This document shows, one piece after another, positions 7,775 to 15,555 of a DNA stretch of 19,951 nucleotides. The stretch is from the NCBI GenBank assembly GCA_021780975.1, contig JAJXXS010000365.1, forward strand, positions 1-19,951. The letters are read 5' to 3'. The notes beneath the pieces were generated by a model. The model saw only the letters and a list, made by a program, of their open reading frames with translations. It ran no database searches and had not been told where the DNA came from. The stretch's first letter is position 1. The number at the start of each line of letters is the position of its first letter. The position numbers and the translations under genes are program-made. Source of the DNA: Pseudomonadota bacterium (GTDB taxonomy: Bacteria > Pseudomonadota > Gammaproteobacteria > Burkholderiales > Thiobacillaceae).

Positions 7775-8952
7775 TGCAGGCTTCCCGCCAGGTCGAAGAT
7801 CGGCATGTAGAGCAGTACGACGATGCCGCCGATACCCAGGCCGATGCCGGCCATGAGCAGCGGCTCCAAGAGGCGCGTCACCATGTCGATGCGGCGCGCG
7901 GTTTCCTCCTCGTGGAAGGAGGCGGCGGCCTCCAGCATGTCGGCCAGACGGCCGCTCTGCTCGCCGACCTGCAGCAGGCGCAGGGCCACGGGCGTGGTCA
8001 GCCCGTGGCGTGCGAAGGCCGCGGCCAGGGGCTGCCCCGCCTCGATTTCCTTCATCGCGCCATCCAGCTCCATTCGCAGGCCGGGCGGCAAGAGGCCGCG
8101 CGCGAGAGCGAGCGCGGCGAGCGCGGGAATGCCGCCGTCCAGCAGCATGCCTACGGTGCGATAGAAGCGCGTGAGCTGGAATTTGCGCAGGCCCTCTCCG
8201 AGGGCCGGCAGGCGTTGCAGCAGCAGTCCCAGGCGCGCACGCACGGCGGCCCGCGAGAACAGCAAGCCGAGCACCGCGGCAATACCCAGCCCAGCAAGGC
8301 CCATGGCTGCGCCGTGGCTGTCGAGAAACGTGCCCCAGCGGATCAGGAGCCCGGAGAGGAAGGGCAGGCTGTCCGGCCGATCCTGGTAGACGGAAGCGAA
8401 GCGCGGCACCACATAGCCCAGCAGGAAAAGGGTGACGAGGCTGCCCGCGCCCACCAGCAGCAGAGGATAGATGGCCGCCGAGACGATCTTCTTGCGCAGC
8501 ATGTCGGCCTGGCGCGCGTAGCCCAGGTAGCGCTCCAGGGCCGGAATCAGGTCGCCGGTGCGCTCGGCGGATTTGATGGTGGCAACGAACAGCTCGGGCA
8601 GCGGGGTGGACAGCCGCGTCAGGGCCACCGAGAAGCGCTCGCCCTGGCGCAGCTGGCCGAGGATTTCATCGAGCAGGCTGCGCGCTTCGGGGCGGGTGCT
8701 GCCCTGCGCTAGGGCTTCCAGGGCTTCCAGTAGGTTGAGCCCGGCCTTCAGCAGCGCCAGCAGTTCCTGGGTGAAGAGCGCCAGGTCGAAGCTGCGCGCA
8801 CGGCTCCAGGGGCGCCCGCCGCTGCGCTGCGCCGACAGCACGGTGAGTCCGCGCCGGCGCGCTTCCAGGCTGGCGCCCTCCAGGCTCGCGGCCTGCACGG
8901 GCACCTGCACCACGGCGCCCTGGGCATCGAGACAACGCAGACGGAATTCCAT
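7771..8952 (-). CDS. gspF: Type II secretion inner-membrane platform protein GspF
   Basis: A 393-residue polytopic protein with two repeated T2SSF domains, about 57-180 and 260-385, shown by the paired motifs LLALLKAGLNLLEALEAL (64-81) and GMLLDGGIPALAALALA (268-284), each followed by a G-x-x-L/F-x-x-A helix and a GE/AE-x-(T/S)-G turn (SAERTGDL at 128; VGEQSGRL at 329). Three membrane helices are visible (about 157-183, 215-233, 366-386). GspF couples the ATPase to pseudopilin extrusion. It begins 12 bp after the major pseudopilin gene and overlaps gspE by 4 bp. Confidence 0.95.
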   Translation of the reverse strand: MEFRLRCLDAQGAVVQVPVQAASLEGASLEARRRGLTVLSAQRSGGRPWSRARSFDLALFTQELLALLKAGLNLLEALEALAQGSTRPEARSLLDEILGQLRQGERFSVALTRLSTPLPELFVATIKSAERTGDLIPALERYLGYARQADMLRKKIVSAAIYPLLLVGAGSLVTLFLLGYVVPRFASVYQDRPDSLPFLSGLLIRWGTFLDSHGAAMGLAGLGIAAVLGLLFSRAAVRARLGLLLQRLPALGEGLRKFQLTRFYRTVGMLLDGGIPALAALALARGLLPPGLRMELDGAMKEIEAGQPLAAAFARHGLTTPVALRLLQVGEQSGRLADMLEAAASFHEEETARRIDMVTRLLEPLLMAGIGLGIGGIVVLLYMPIFDLAGSLQ

Positions 8953-8964
8953 CGCCCGGGACGC

Positions 8965-9411
8965 TCAGGGGGCGGGGATGTCGGCGGCCAGTCCCTCGCC
9001 GCCGGGCTTGCCGTCCTGGCCGTAGGACAGGAGGTCATAGTCGGCGCCGTTGGATCCGGGGCTGCGGTACACGTAGGCATTGCCCCAGGGATCGGCGGGC
9101 GGCGCCTTCTTGAGATAAGGCCCCTGCCAGTGGACGGCGTTGGGCGGGGCTTGCACCAGGGCCTTGAGCCCATCTTCGGTACTGGGATAGCGCCCCACGT
9201 CCAGCCGGTACTGGTCCAGCGCCTCCTCAAACCCCTTCATCTGTGCCTGCGCCGTCTTGACCTTGGACTTGTCCACCTCGGCGAAATACTTCGGCCCCAC
9301 GTAGCCGACCAGCAGCCCGATGATGACCAGCACCACCAGCAGCTCCAGCAGGGTGAAGCCGCGCGCCTTCAAGCGGCGCAGCACGTCGCCGCGGCATTTC
9401 GTTCCCACCAT
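8965..9411 (-). CDS. gspG: Major type II secretion pseudopilin GspG
   Basis: A 148-residue major pseudopilin. Leader MVGTKCRGDVLRRLKARG is cut before FTLLELLVV (Glu at mature position 5). The globular part carries the GspG hallmarks: LDVGRYPSTEDGLKALVQAP, KKAPPADPWGNAYVYRSPG and the calcium-loop end DYDLLSYGQDGKPGGEG. These separate it from type IV pilins. Start ATG 9411 was chosen because AAGGG lies six bases upstream; the frame stays open to 9453 but without a better start. It lies only 31 bp after the CusF-like gene and opens the secretion block, with no hairpin in between, so it may be read through from the copper genes. Confidence 0.96.
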   Translation of the reverse strand: MVGTKCRGDVLRRLKARGFTLLELLVVLVIIGLLVGYVGPKYFAEVDKSKVKTAQAQMKGFEEALDQYRLDVGRYPSTEDGLKALVQAPPNAVHWQGPYLKKAPPADPWGNAYVYRSPGSNGADYDLLSYGQDGKPGGEGLAADIPAP

Positions 9412-9442
9412 TTGCCCTTTCGCCCTCCCCACCAGGCCGCCC

Positions 9443-9790
9443 CTATTTCGCAACAGCGATGTGGCTGATCGCGTAGTCGCCGTCGGACGACTGCACGACG
9501 TCGAACGCCACGTGCTGGCCCGGCTTGAGCCGCGCGAGATCTGCCGTGTCGTTCACCTTGAAATCCATCACCATGCCTGGCCAGCCCAGGGCTTTGATCG
9601 GCTCATGCGCGATGGTCACCATGTCGCCCTGCACGCTGACTTTCTTGACCACGCCATGGGCCTCGGCCCTAATGCTTCCCTGCTGCATGGTCTTCATGCC
9701 CGCCATTCCTTCCATTGAGGCCGCCGTGGCCGGCAAGCAAGGCAGCGCAGCAACCAAAACGGCAACCGACAAGATCTTTTGTTTTTTCAT
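9443..9790 (-). CDS. cusF: Periplasmic copper/silver chaperone CusF-like
   Basis: A 115-residue protein with a Sec signal peptide (MKKQKILSVAVLVAALPCLPATAA), a Met-rich mature start (MEGMAGMKTM) and a small OB-fold domain. The Cu(I)/Ag(I) site of CusF is intact: H62, W70, M73 and M75, with exactly the spacing of E. coli H36-W44-M47-M49 (motif AHEPIKALGWPGMVMDF). It passes metal to the CusBA pump in the periplasm. ATG 9790 has AGGAGAGG just upstream. It follows cusA by 52 bp, whereas in E. coli cusF sits between cusC and cusB. Confidence 0.94.
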   Translation of the reverse strand: MKKQKILSVAVLVAALPCLPATAASMEGMAGMKTMQQGSIRAEAHGVVKKVSVQGDMVTIAHEPIKALGWPGMVMDFKVNDTADLARLKPGQHVAFDVVQSSDGDYAISHIAVAK

Positions 9791-9842
9791 GGTCCTCTCC
9801 TTCCAATGTGATTGATAAAGACGCTCTTCGAGGCTGTGCAGA

Positions 9843-12800
9843 CTACGATGCAACCCTTTTGGGCTTGATCTGTGCGTTGTGCCCCAGGAGATATACAACC
9901 GGGATCACGATCAAGGACAAAAGCGGCGCTGTCACCATGCCGCCAACCAGGGGTGCGGCGATGCGTTTCATGACATCGGTCCCGATGCCATGGGAGAACA
10001 TGATGGGCAACAGTCCTGCCAGGATGACCGCGACGGTCATCATTTTTGGACGCAGCCGCAGCAGCGCGCCTTCCACGATCGCCTGCACGAAGCCATCCGC
10101 ATCCTGCAAATTGCCCGCGCGGCGGTGTCTTGCGATCGCATGGTCGAGAAAAAGAAGCGTGACGATACCGAACTCCGCGGCCAGTCCTGCCAGCGCAATG
10201 AAGCCCACGATGACGGCCACGGAAAGGTTGTAATGCAGCCAGTAGACCGCCCATATTCCGCCGACCAGCGAGAGTGGCACGCACAAGGCTACGAGCAGCG
10301 CCTTGCGCACGTCCCTGAAGTGCATGTGGAGCAGCAGAAGCACCACCAGCAAGGTGGTGGGAATGATCCAGGCGAAGCGCGCGCGGGCGTGCTCCATGTT
10401 GGTGTATTGCCCCGCCCAGGCGATGGCATATCCCGGCGGCAGCTTGACCGCCTCGGCCACCACCCGCCGGGCAGCCTTGATATAGCCGCCGAGATCATGC
10501 GCCGCGGTGTCGACATACACGTAACCCACAAGCCTGCCGCCCTCACTCTTGATTTCGGCGGGGCCATCGTCGACACGCACGTCGGCGAGCATGTCGAGTG
10601 GCACCTGTGCCCCGGACGGGGTTGCCACGCGGCTTGCGCCGAGTGCCTGCAGGGAGGATCTGAAGTCACGCATGTAACGCAGATTGACGGAAAAACGACG
10701 GCGCCCGTCGATGACGGTGCTGATGTTTTCCCCCCCGATGGCCGTGGCCACCAGATCCTGCACGGCCTTCACCGTGAGCCCGTAGCGCGCCGCCGCGGCG
10801 CGCCTGACGTCGATGTCAAGATAATGTCCGCCGGCGACGCGGTCGGCGAACACGTTGCGGGTGCCAGGCACCGTTCGCAAGGCGGTTTCGATGCGTTGCG
10901 CCAGATCGGCGATGCCCGCGAGATCGGGTCCGGTGATCTTGATGCCTGCGGGCGTGCGTATGCCGGTCGACAGCATGTCGATACGGGTGCGGATCGGATA
11001 CCCCCACGAATTGACGAGCCCGGGCAGGCGCACGGTTCGGTCCAGCTTGTTGATCAGCGCCGCCGCCGTCTCGCCCGCCGGCCATGCGGAGCGCGGCTTG
11101 AGCTGGATGGTTGTTTCCAGCATCGAAAGCGGCGCCGGGTCGGTTGCAGTGCCGGCCCGGCCAGCTTTGCCGAAAACATGTTCCACTTCAGGCATGGCGC
11201 TGATCAACCTGTCGGTGATCTGCAGAACATTGGCCGCCTCATCCAGGGATATTCCCGGCACGGTGGTCGGCATATAAAGCAGGTCTCCTTCATATAGAGG
11301 GGGCATGAACTCAGAGCCGGATTTGAGCAGGGGCCAGGCCACGCTGACGATCAAACCGGCGGAGAGCAGCAACGTCAGCCGCGGATGCCGGAGGGCGCCC
11401 GTCAGCAGCGGTCGGTACGCATTTTCTAGGAGGCGGTTTACGGGATTGTTACGCTCCCGCATGATCCGGCCCCGGATGAAAAGGGCCATCAGCACCGGCA
11501 CCAGCGTCACGGCGAGCACTGCGCTGGCCGCCATCGCATAAGTCTTGGTGTAGGCGAGAGGGATGAAGAGGCGCCCCTCCTGCCCGGTCAGCGTGAGTAT
11601 CGGCAGAAATGACGCCGTGATGATGAGCAGGGAGAAAAACAACGCAGGTCCCACCTCCAGCGCGCTGCGGCGCGCGACCTCGAAGTAATCGGGGCGTCCG
11701 CCTGCCTGCTCCAGATGCTTGTGCATGTTCTCGATCATGACGATCGCCGCATCCACCATGGTGCCGATGGCGATGGCGATGCCGCCCAGGGACATGATGT
11801 TGGCAGCCACATCCTGTTGCCGCATGACGACAAAGGCCATCAGGATGGCGACCGGCAGGCTTGCGATGGCGACCGCGGCAGAGCGCGCGTGGAAGAGGAA
11901 GAGGATGCAGGCCGCCGCGACTGCCAGCGACTCCTCGAAGAGCTTGCGCCGCAGGTTCTGTATGGCGCGCAGTATGACCTTGGAGCGGTCATAGGTCACG
12001 ACCAATTTCACGCCCGGGGGCAATCCACTTTTCAGCTGGGCGAGGCGCGCCTTGACCGCTGCGATGGTATCCAGGGCGTTGGCGCCGTAACGCATGACGA
12101 TGATGCCCCCGGGGGCATCGCCCTTGCCATCGAGATCCGCGACGCCGTCGCGGTGCGCCGGGCCGGTGTGGATATGCGCGACATCCTGCAGGCGCACGAC
12201 GGTGCCGTTGGCGCCCATCCCGAGCGGAACCTGGCGCAGCTGTGCCAAGGTCTTCAGGTAGCCCGACGAGCGCACCATGTACTCGGTTTCGCCCATCTCG
12301 ACCACCGAGGCGCCGGTCGCGGCGTTGGCGTTGCGCACGGCTTGTTTGATCTGGCCCATGCTGATGCGGTAGGCCGCCAGCCGGTTGGGGTCCACCTCGA
12401 TCTGAAATTGCCGTGTCATGCCCCCGATGCTGGCGACTTCGGCGACGCCGGGCAGGCTTTGCAGTTCATATTTCAGAAAAAAGTCCTGCACGTTGCGCAG
12501 CTGATCCGGGTCGTAGCGGTGATGGCGGTCGGCCAGCGCATATTCGAGGATCCAGCCCACGCCAGAGGCATCGGGTCCCAACTGCGGGTGCACGCCAGGC
12601 GGCAGCGTGCCGCGCAGTTGGTTCAGATATTCCAGCACGCGCGAACGCGCCCAGTAGGGGTCGGTGCCGTCCTTGAAGAGGACATAGACATAGGACTCGC
12701 CGAACATGGAAAACCCGCGTACCGCCGTGGAGCCGGGAACGGAGAGCAGGGCGGAAGTGAGCGGGTAGGTCACCTGGTCTTCCACGGTCTGGGGTGCTTG

Positions 12801-12965
12801 CCCGGGGTAGGGGGTCTTGACGATGATCTGGACGTCGGAAAGGTCGGGAATGGCGTCCAGGGGAATGGTCCGCGCGCTGTAGATGCCCCACGCCGCGAGC
12901 AGGGCCGCAACCGTCACGACGACGAGCGGGTTCTTCAGCGACCAGGCGATGACGCGCGCAATCAT
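9843..12965 (-). CDS. cusA: Heavy-metal RND efflux pump CusA (HME-RND, Cu(I)/Ag(I) type)
   Basis: A 1040-residue inner-membrane proton-driven RND pump, normal length. It has the HME-RND start (PLDAIPDLSDVQIIVKTPYPGQAP), the DGTDPYWARSRVLEYLNQ segment, and the TM4 motif GTMVDAAIVMIEN with Asp at 405, the proton-relay residue in E. coli CusA. The three methionines of the Cu/Ag site are all present: M565 (EGDLLYMPTT), M615 (APLSMLETTI) and M664 (RIDMLSTGI), each eight residues below E. coli M573, M623 and M672. This argues for monovalent copper/silver rather than Zn/Co/Ni. It starts 34 bp after cusB. No CusC-type outer-membrane factor is in the window. Confidence 0.97.
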   Translation of the reverse strand: MIARVIAWSLKNPLVVVTVAALLAAWGIYSARTIPLDAIPDLSDVQIIVKTPYPGQAPQTVEDQVTYPLTSALLSVPGSTAVRGFSMFGESYVYVLFKDGTDPYWARSRVLEYLNQLRGTLPPGVHPQLGPDASGVGWILEYALADRHHRYDPDQLRNVQDFFLKYELQSLPGVAEVASIGGMTRQFQIEVDPNRLAAYRISMGQIKQAVRNANAATGASVVEMGETEYMVRSSGYLKTLAQLRQVPLGMGANGTVVRLQDVAHIHTGPAHRDGVADLDGKGDAPGGIIVMRYGANALDTIAAVKARLAQLKSGLPPGVKLVVTYDRSKVILRAIQNLRRKLFEESLAVAAACILFLFHARSAAVAIASLPVAILMAFVVMRQQDVAANIMSLGGIAIAIGTMVDAAIVMIENMHKHLEQAGGRPDYFEVARRSALEVGPALFFSLLIITASFLPILTLTGQEGRLFIPLAYTKTYAMAASAVLAVTLVPVLMALFIRGRIMRERNNPVNRLLENAYRPLLTGALRHPRLTLLLSAGLIVSVAWPLLKSGSEFMPPLYEGDLLYMPTTVPGISLDEAANVLQITDRLISAMPEVEHVFGKAGRAGTATDPAPLSMLETTIQLKPRSAWPAGETAAALINKLDRTVRLPGLVNSWGYPIRTRIDMLSTGIRTPAGIKITGPDLAGIADLAQRIETALRTVPGTRNVFADRVAGGHYLDIDVRRAAAARYGLTVKAVQDLVATAIGGENISTVIDGRRRFSVNLRYMRDFRSSLQALGASRVATPSGAQVPLDMLADVRVDDGPAEIKSEGGRLVGYVYVDTAAHDLGGYIKAARRVVAEAVKLPPGYAIAWAGQYTNMEHARARFAWIIPTTLLVVLLLLHMHFRDVRKALLVALCVPLSLVGGIWAVYWLHYNLSVAVIVGFIALAGLAAEFGIVTLLFLDHAIARHRRAGNLQDADGFVQAIVEGALLRLRPKMMTVAVILAGLLPIMFSHGIGTDVMKRIAAPLVGGMVTAPLLSLIVIPVVYLLGHNAQIKPKRVAS

Positions 12966-12999
12966 GCTCGGATGAAACCCATCACTTGCTGACCCATGG

Positions 13000-14415
13000 T
13001 TATTTTTCCCGCTGCTGGCCGCTTGGCGCTGCGCTCATGCGCTGCACGCTATCGGCGAGCGAGGCTTCCGCATCGAGAAGGAACTGGCCGTTCACCGCAA
13101 CTCGGGCTCCGAGCTGCAGGCCGCTCGTGATTTCAACCAGGTTTTCGTCTTCGATTCCCGTTTCCACGCCGACCGGGAGGAATTGCCCGTGCCCGCGCCA
13201 GAGCATGACGATGGCGCCAGTGCCGCTACGCATGACAGCGGAGCGCGGCACCACCAGGGCTTCGTGGGGCTGGGTGCGGATGGCTACGTCCACGTAAGCG
13301 CCGGGATGAAGCGCGCCCTGCGCGTTGTCGAGAACGATGCGGGCCGTCAGGGCCTGGGTAGGGGCATCCGCCAGCGGGTCTGGTAATTCCACGTGCCCCG
13401 CGTACTCGCCCTGATCGTTGGCCAGCGTGACGTGCGCGCGGTCGCCATTGCGGACCCAGGATAGCTCGTCGGGATAAAGTGCGACGTCGATCCAGACTGG
13501 CGACAGCCTGGCGACGCTGAACAGCTTCGTGGAGGCATCCACATAAGCGCCGCTACGCACATTGATTTCCGTCGCGGTTCCGGCCGTTCGGGCAACGACT
13601 GGGATGACGTCGCGCGCCTGCCGGGTGGCGACCAGGCGGGCAATATCCCGTTCGCTCAGGCCGTCATTCAGGAGTTCATCGTGCAGACGCGCGCGATCCC
13701 TCACCAGGGCCTCGACCGTCAGTGCCGTCTGCACTGCCGGTGAAGCCGGATTGAGCCGCGCTTGCCGGTCCTGCAGGATGGCCAGGGTCTTGGCCTCCGA
13801 AGCCACGTGATAAGCCCTTTCGGTCCTGGCCTGGCGGTCGAGCAAGTCGACATATTCGTTCTGCCGGTCATACAGTTCGGGGGAGTACATTTCGTAGAGC
13901 ACCTGACCGGGCCGGATGCTTTGTCCCACATAAGTGACATCGAGCTTGCGGACCCAGCCTTTCACTTTGGCAGTGACGTTGACCAGCGAGTCCTGGTCGA
14001 GTGCCACCGTGCCATAGGTCTGGATGCTGCGCGCGATGGTGCTCTGGGTTGCCGAGGCGAGGCGCACGCCCAGATGTTCCAGCGATACGGTATCGACCTG
14101 TACCAGATGGGGATCCGCGGCAATCTCCCCTGCGCGCCGCTGCACGAGGGGCATGCCGCAAATGGGGCAGTGTCCGGGGTGGTCCTGGACGATCTGCGGA
14201 TGCATGGGGCAAACCCAGACGGCTTTGCGTGTGGTCGCGCTTTTGGGCGCTGCTGCGCGCGCGCGATCATCGTCGCGCGCCCCGAAGGACGACGAACCCT
14301 GGCCGTTGCGCCAGGTCACCGAGAGGTGGCGGGCCAGATAGCCCCCCAGCGTCACGCCAAGGAGGACTTCCAGCGCCCGCCGGCGCGAAATGCGGAAGGT
14401 CTTAATTCTTGCCAT
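13000..14415 (-). CDS. cusB: RND periplasmic adaptor CusB with N-terminal heavy-metal-binding domain
   Basis: A 471-residue membrane-fusion protein. It opens with a basic segment and a membrane helix or uncleaved signal (ALEVLLGVTLGGYLA, about 14-28), then a heavy-metal-binding module WVCPMHPQI...GHCPICGMPLV (67-90), then the barrel-sandwich and alpha-hairpin parts (IQTYGTVALDQDSLVNVTAKV; YSPELYDRQNEYVDLL) and the beta-barrel and membrane-proximal domains (IPVVARTAGTATEINV; HPGAYVDVAIRT). The Cys/His module is common in CusB-like adaptors and probably gathers copper. ATG 14415 is preferred; a TTG 18 bp upstream is possible, and neither has a clear ribosome binding site, so translation may depend on upstream structure. 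Confidence 0.93.
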   Translation of the reverse strand: MARIKTFRISRRRALEVLLGVTLGGYLARHLSVTWRNGQGSSSFGARDDDRARAAAPKSATTRKAVWVCPMHPQIVQDHPGHCPICGMPLVQRRAGEIAADPHLVQVDTVSLEHLGVRLASATQSTIARSIQTYGTVALDQDSLVNVTAKVKGWVRKLDVTYVGQSIRPGQVLYEMYSPELYDRQNEYVDLLDRQARTERAYHVASEAKTLAILQDRQARLNPASPAVQTALTVEALVRDRARLHDELLNDGLSERDIARLVATRQARDVIPVVARTAGTATEINVRSGAYVDASTKLFSVARLSPVWIDVALYPDELSWVRNGDRAHVTLANDQGEYAGHVELPDPLADAPTQALTARIVLDNAQGALHPGAYVDVAIRTQPHEALVVPRSAVMRSGTGAIVMLWRGHGQFLPVGVETGIEDENLVEITSGLQLGARVAVNGQFLLDAEASLADSVQRMSAAPSGQQREK

Positions 14416-14460
14416 CCGAGAGGGTTGTCTCAACCAAGGAAAACGGGCGGGAACCAGCGC

Positions 14461-14533
14461 TCAAGGGGCCGTTTGGGCTTGTGGCCCAGCCGGCGCCTTG
14501 ACGCCGGGACGAGGCTGTACGCTTGTCCCGGCG
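14461..14533 (-). other. Two adjacent hairpins between oxidase B and cusB
   Basis: The 126-bp gap between oxidase gene B and cusB holds two back-to-back inverted repeats: 14502-14510 with 14525-14533 (CGCCGGGAC/GTCCCGGCG, perfect 9 bp, 14-nt loop) and 14461-14470 with 14492-14501 (9 of 10 paired, with a GGGC/GCCC inner stem). No T-run follows on the minus strand, so they are not clear terminators; they may attenuate transcription or stabilise the oxidase part of the mRNA. Confidence 0.45.
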
Positions 14534-14541
14534 CGCCAGGG

Positions 14542-15537
14542 TTACGACACCGTGATGGTGGTTTTTGCCGTGCCCACCACGGCGCCCGTTATCCAGTGCA
14601 GATGCTGGATCTGCACGGTGTAGGTGCCGGCCTTCGTGGGCTTGATGATGCAGTCGTAGCGCTCGGCCGAGCACGCCTGGATCGACTGCACCTGGACGGG
14701 GTTCGGCAAGGGACGGCCATCGGAGGCGACCACGGTGGCAGTCAGGCCGCCGAAGGTGATCTTCTGCGGGAAATAGCCGGCCTGGATGTAGCGCACCAGC
14801 AGCGTTTGCCCGAGGCTCATCTTCACCGCAACGCCAGGCGCGGTCAACGCCGATTTGGCGCCGTCGACACCGGTGATGATGAAATATTTGGGCTGCAGGT
14901 TGTTGAGGCCGACGTTGCCACCGCAGGTGCCCGCCCACCACGGCAGGGTATGCCAGTTGGGGTCGATCTCGTCGCATGCCCAGATGGCCTCGACGTCATA
15001 GGTCGGCCCGCCGTCGAAGGCGCGCTTGGTTCCCGCCGGATCGTTGGGGTTGGGAACCGGATCGACGATGAGGGGACCATACATGCCCATCTCCGCATGG
15101 AGCACCGTATTGGTGTGGCAATGATAGAAATACGTCCCGGCGTGGGCGGGCTTCCACTGATACGTGTAGGTTCCCTGCACGTCCCAGGAAATGTGGCCGA
15201 CGCCGTCGTTCTGCCACGCGGGCTCGATGCCATGGTGGTGGATGGTGTGGATGAGCATCTGCGGCACGTTCAGCACCGTATGGACGATCTGTCCCTCCGT
15301 GACGCGGATCGCCGGCGACGGAAACTGATTCGCGTTGTTCATGCCGTTGGCGTTGTCGGTGAAACCCCAGACCGTCACGACCTTGCCATCATCCATGGTG
15401 ATGGAGCCGTCCATGTAGATGCTGCGGTAGAAGGTGACGTCTGGCGTCACGATGCCCGGGGTGGCGGGTGCGGCCGGATAGACGTAGCAGGCTTGATTCT
15501 GATTCATTGTCTGGCTCCTAAACAAATTCTGATTCAT
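14542..15537 (-). CDS. Cupredoxin-domain protein B: type 1 copper plus half of a trinuclear site, no signal peptide
   Basis: A 331-residue protein (321 if the second start at 15507 is used) with two cupredoxin domains. The first has HTIHHHG (H97, H100, H102) and YHCHTNTVLHAEMGM (H139, C140, H141, H147, M152). HxxHxHG plus HCHx5Hx4M is the C-terminal half of a multicopper oxidase: a full type 1 copper site and four His of the trinuclear cluster. The second domain is degenerate: the first His pair is lost (FPQKITFGG) and only QHLHW remains. No signal peptide or Tat motif is visible, unlike the gene just upstream, which encodes the complementary ligands. The N-terminus is MNQN-rich and includes a duplicated segment. 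Family: multicopper oxidase/cupredoxin; substrate unknown. Confidence 0.85.
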   Translation of the reverse strand: MNQNLFRSQTMNQNQACYVYPAAPATPGIVTPDVTFYRSIYMDGSITMDDGKVVTVWGFTDNANGMNNANQFPSPAIRVTEGQIVHTVLNVPQMLIHTIHHHGIEPAWQNDGVGHISWDVQGTYTYQWKPAHAGTYFYHCHTNTVLHAEMGMYGPLIVDPVPNPNDPAGTKRAFDGGPTYDVEAIWACDEIDPNWHTLPWWAGTCGGNVGLNNLQPKYFIITGVDGAKSALTAPGVAVKMSLGQTLLVRYIQAGYFPQKITFGGLTATVVASDGRPLPNPVQVQSIQACSAERYDCIIKPTKAGTYTVQIQHLHWITGAVVGTAKTTITVS

Positions 15538-15555
15538 TGTCTGGCTCCTAAACAA
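15496..15555 (-). repeat. Perfect 2 x 30 bp tandem repeat duplicating the RBS and start of oxidase gene B
   Basis: Positions 15496-15525 and 15526-15555 are identical. Read on the minus strand, each unit holds AGGAG, a 7-nt spacer and an ATG (starts at 15537 and 15507). The stop codon TAG of gene A (15550-15548) overlaps the first AGGAG. The unit is a multiple of three, so the frame of B stays open through both copies and adds ten residues if the first start is used. Confidence 0.97.

Noticed and set aside
727..9411. Reading the secretion block as a type IV pilus or MSHA pilus operon
   Set aside because: The major subunit has the GspG hallmarks (RYPSTEDGL, DPWGNAY, C-terminal calcium loop) and there is no PilT-type retraction ATPase, so a T2SS-like secretion role fits better despite the pilus-like platform proteins.
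14542..15537. Protein B as a copper nitrite reductase (NirK) because the type 1 site is in its first domain
   Set aside because: NirK lacks the HCH arrangement (one side of the type 1 Cys has no trinuclear His pair of this kind) and keeps distinct catalytic Asp/His motifs that are not seen here; HCH with HxxHxHG points to a multicopper-oxidase type site.
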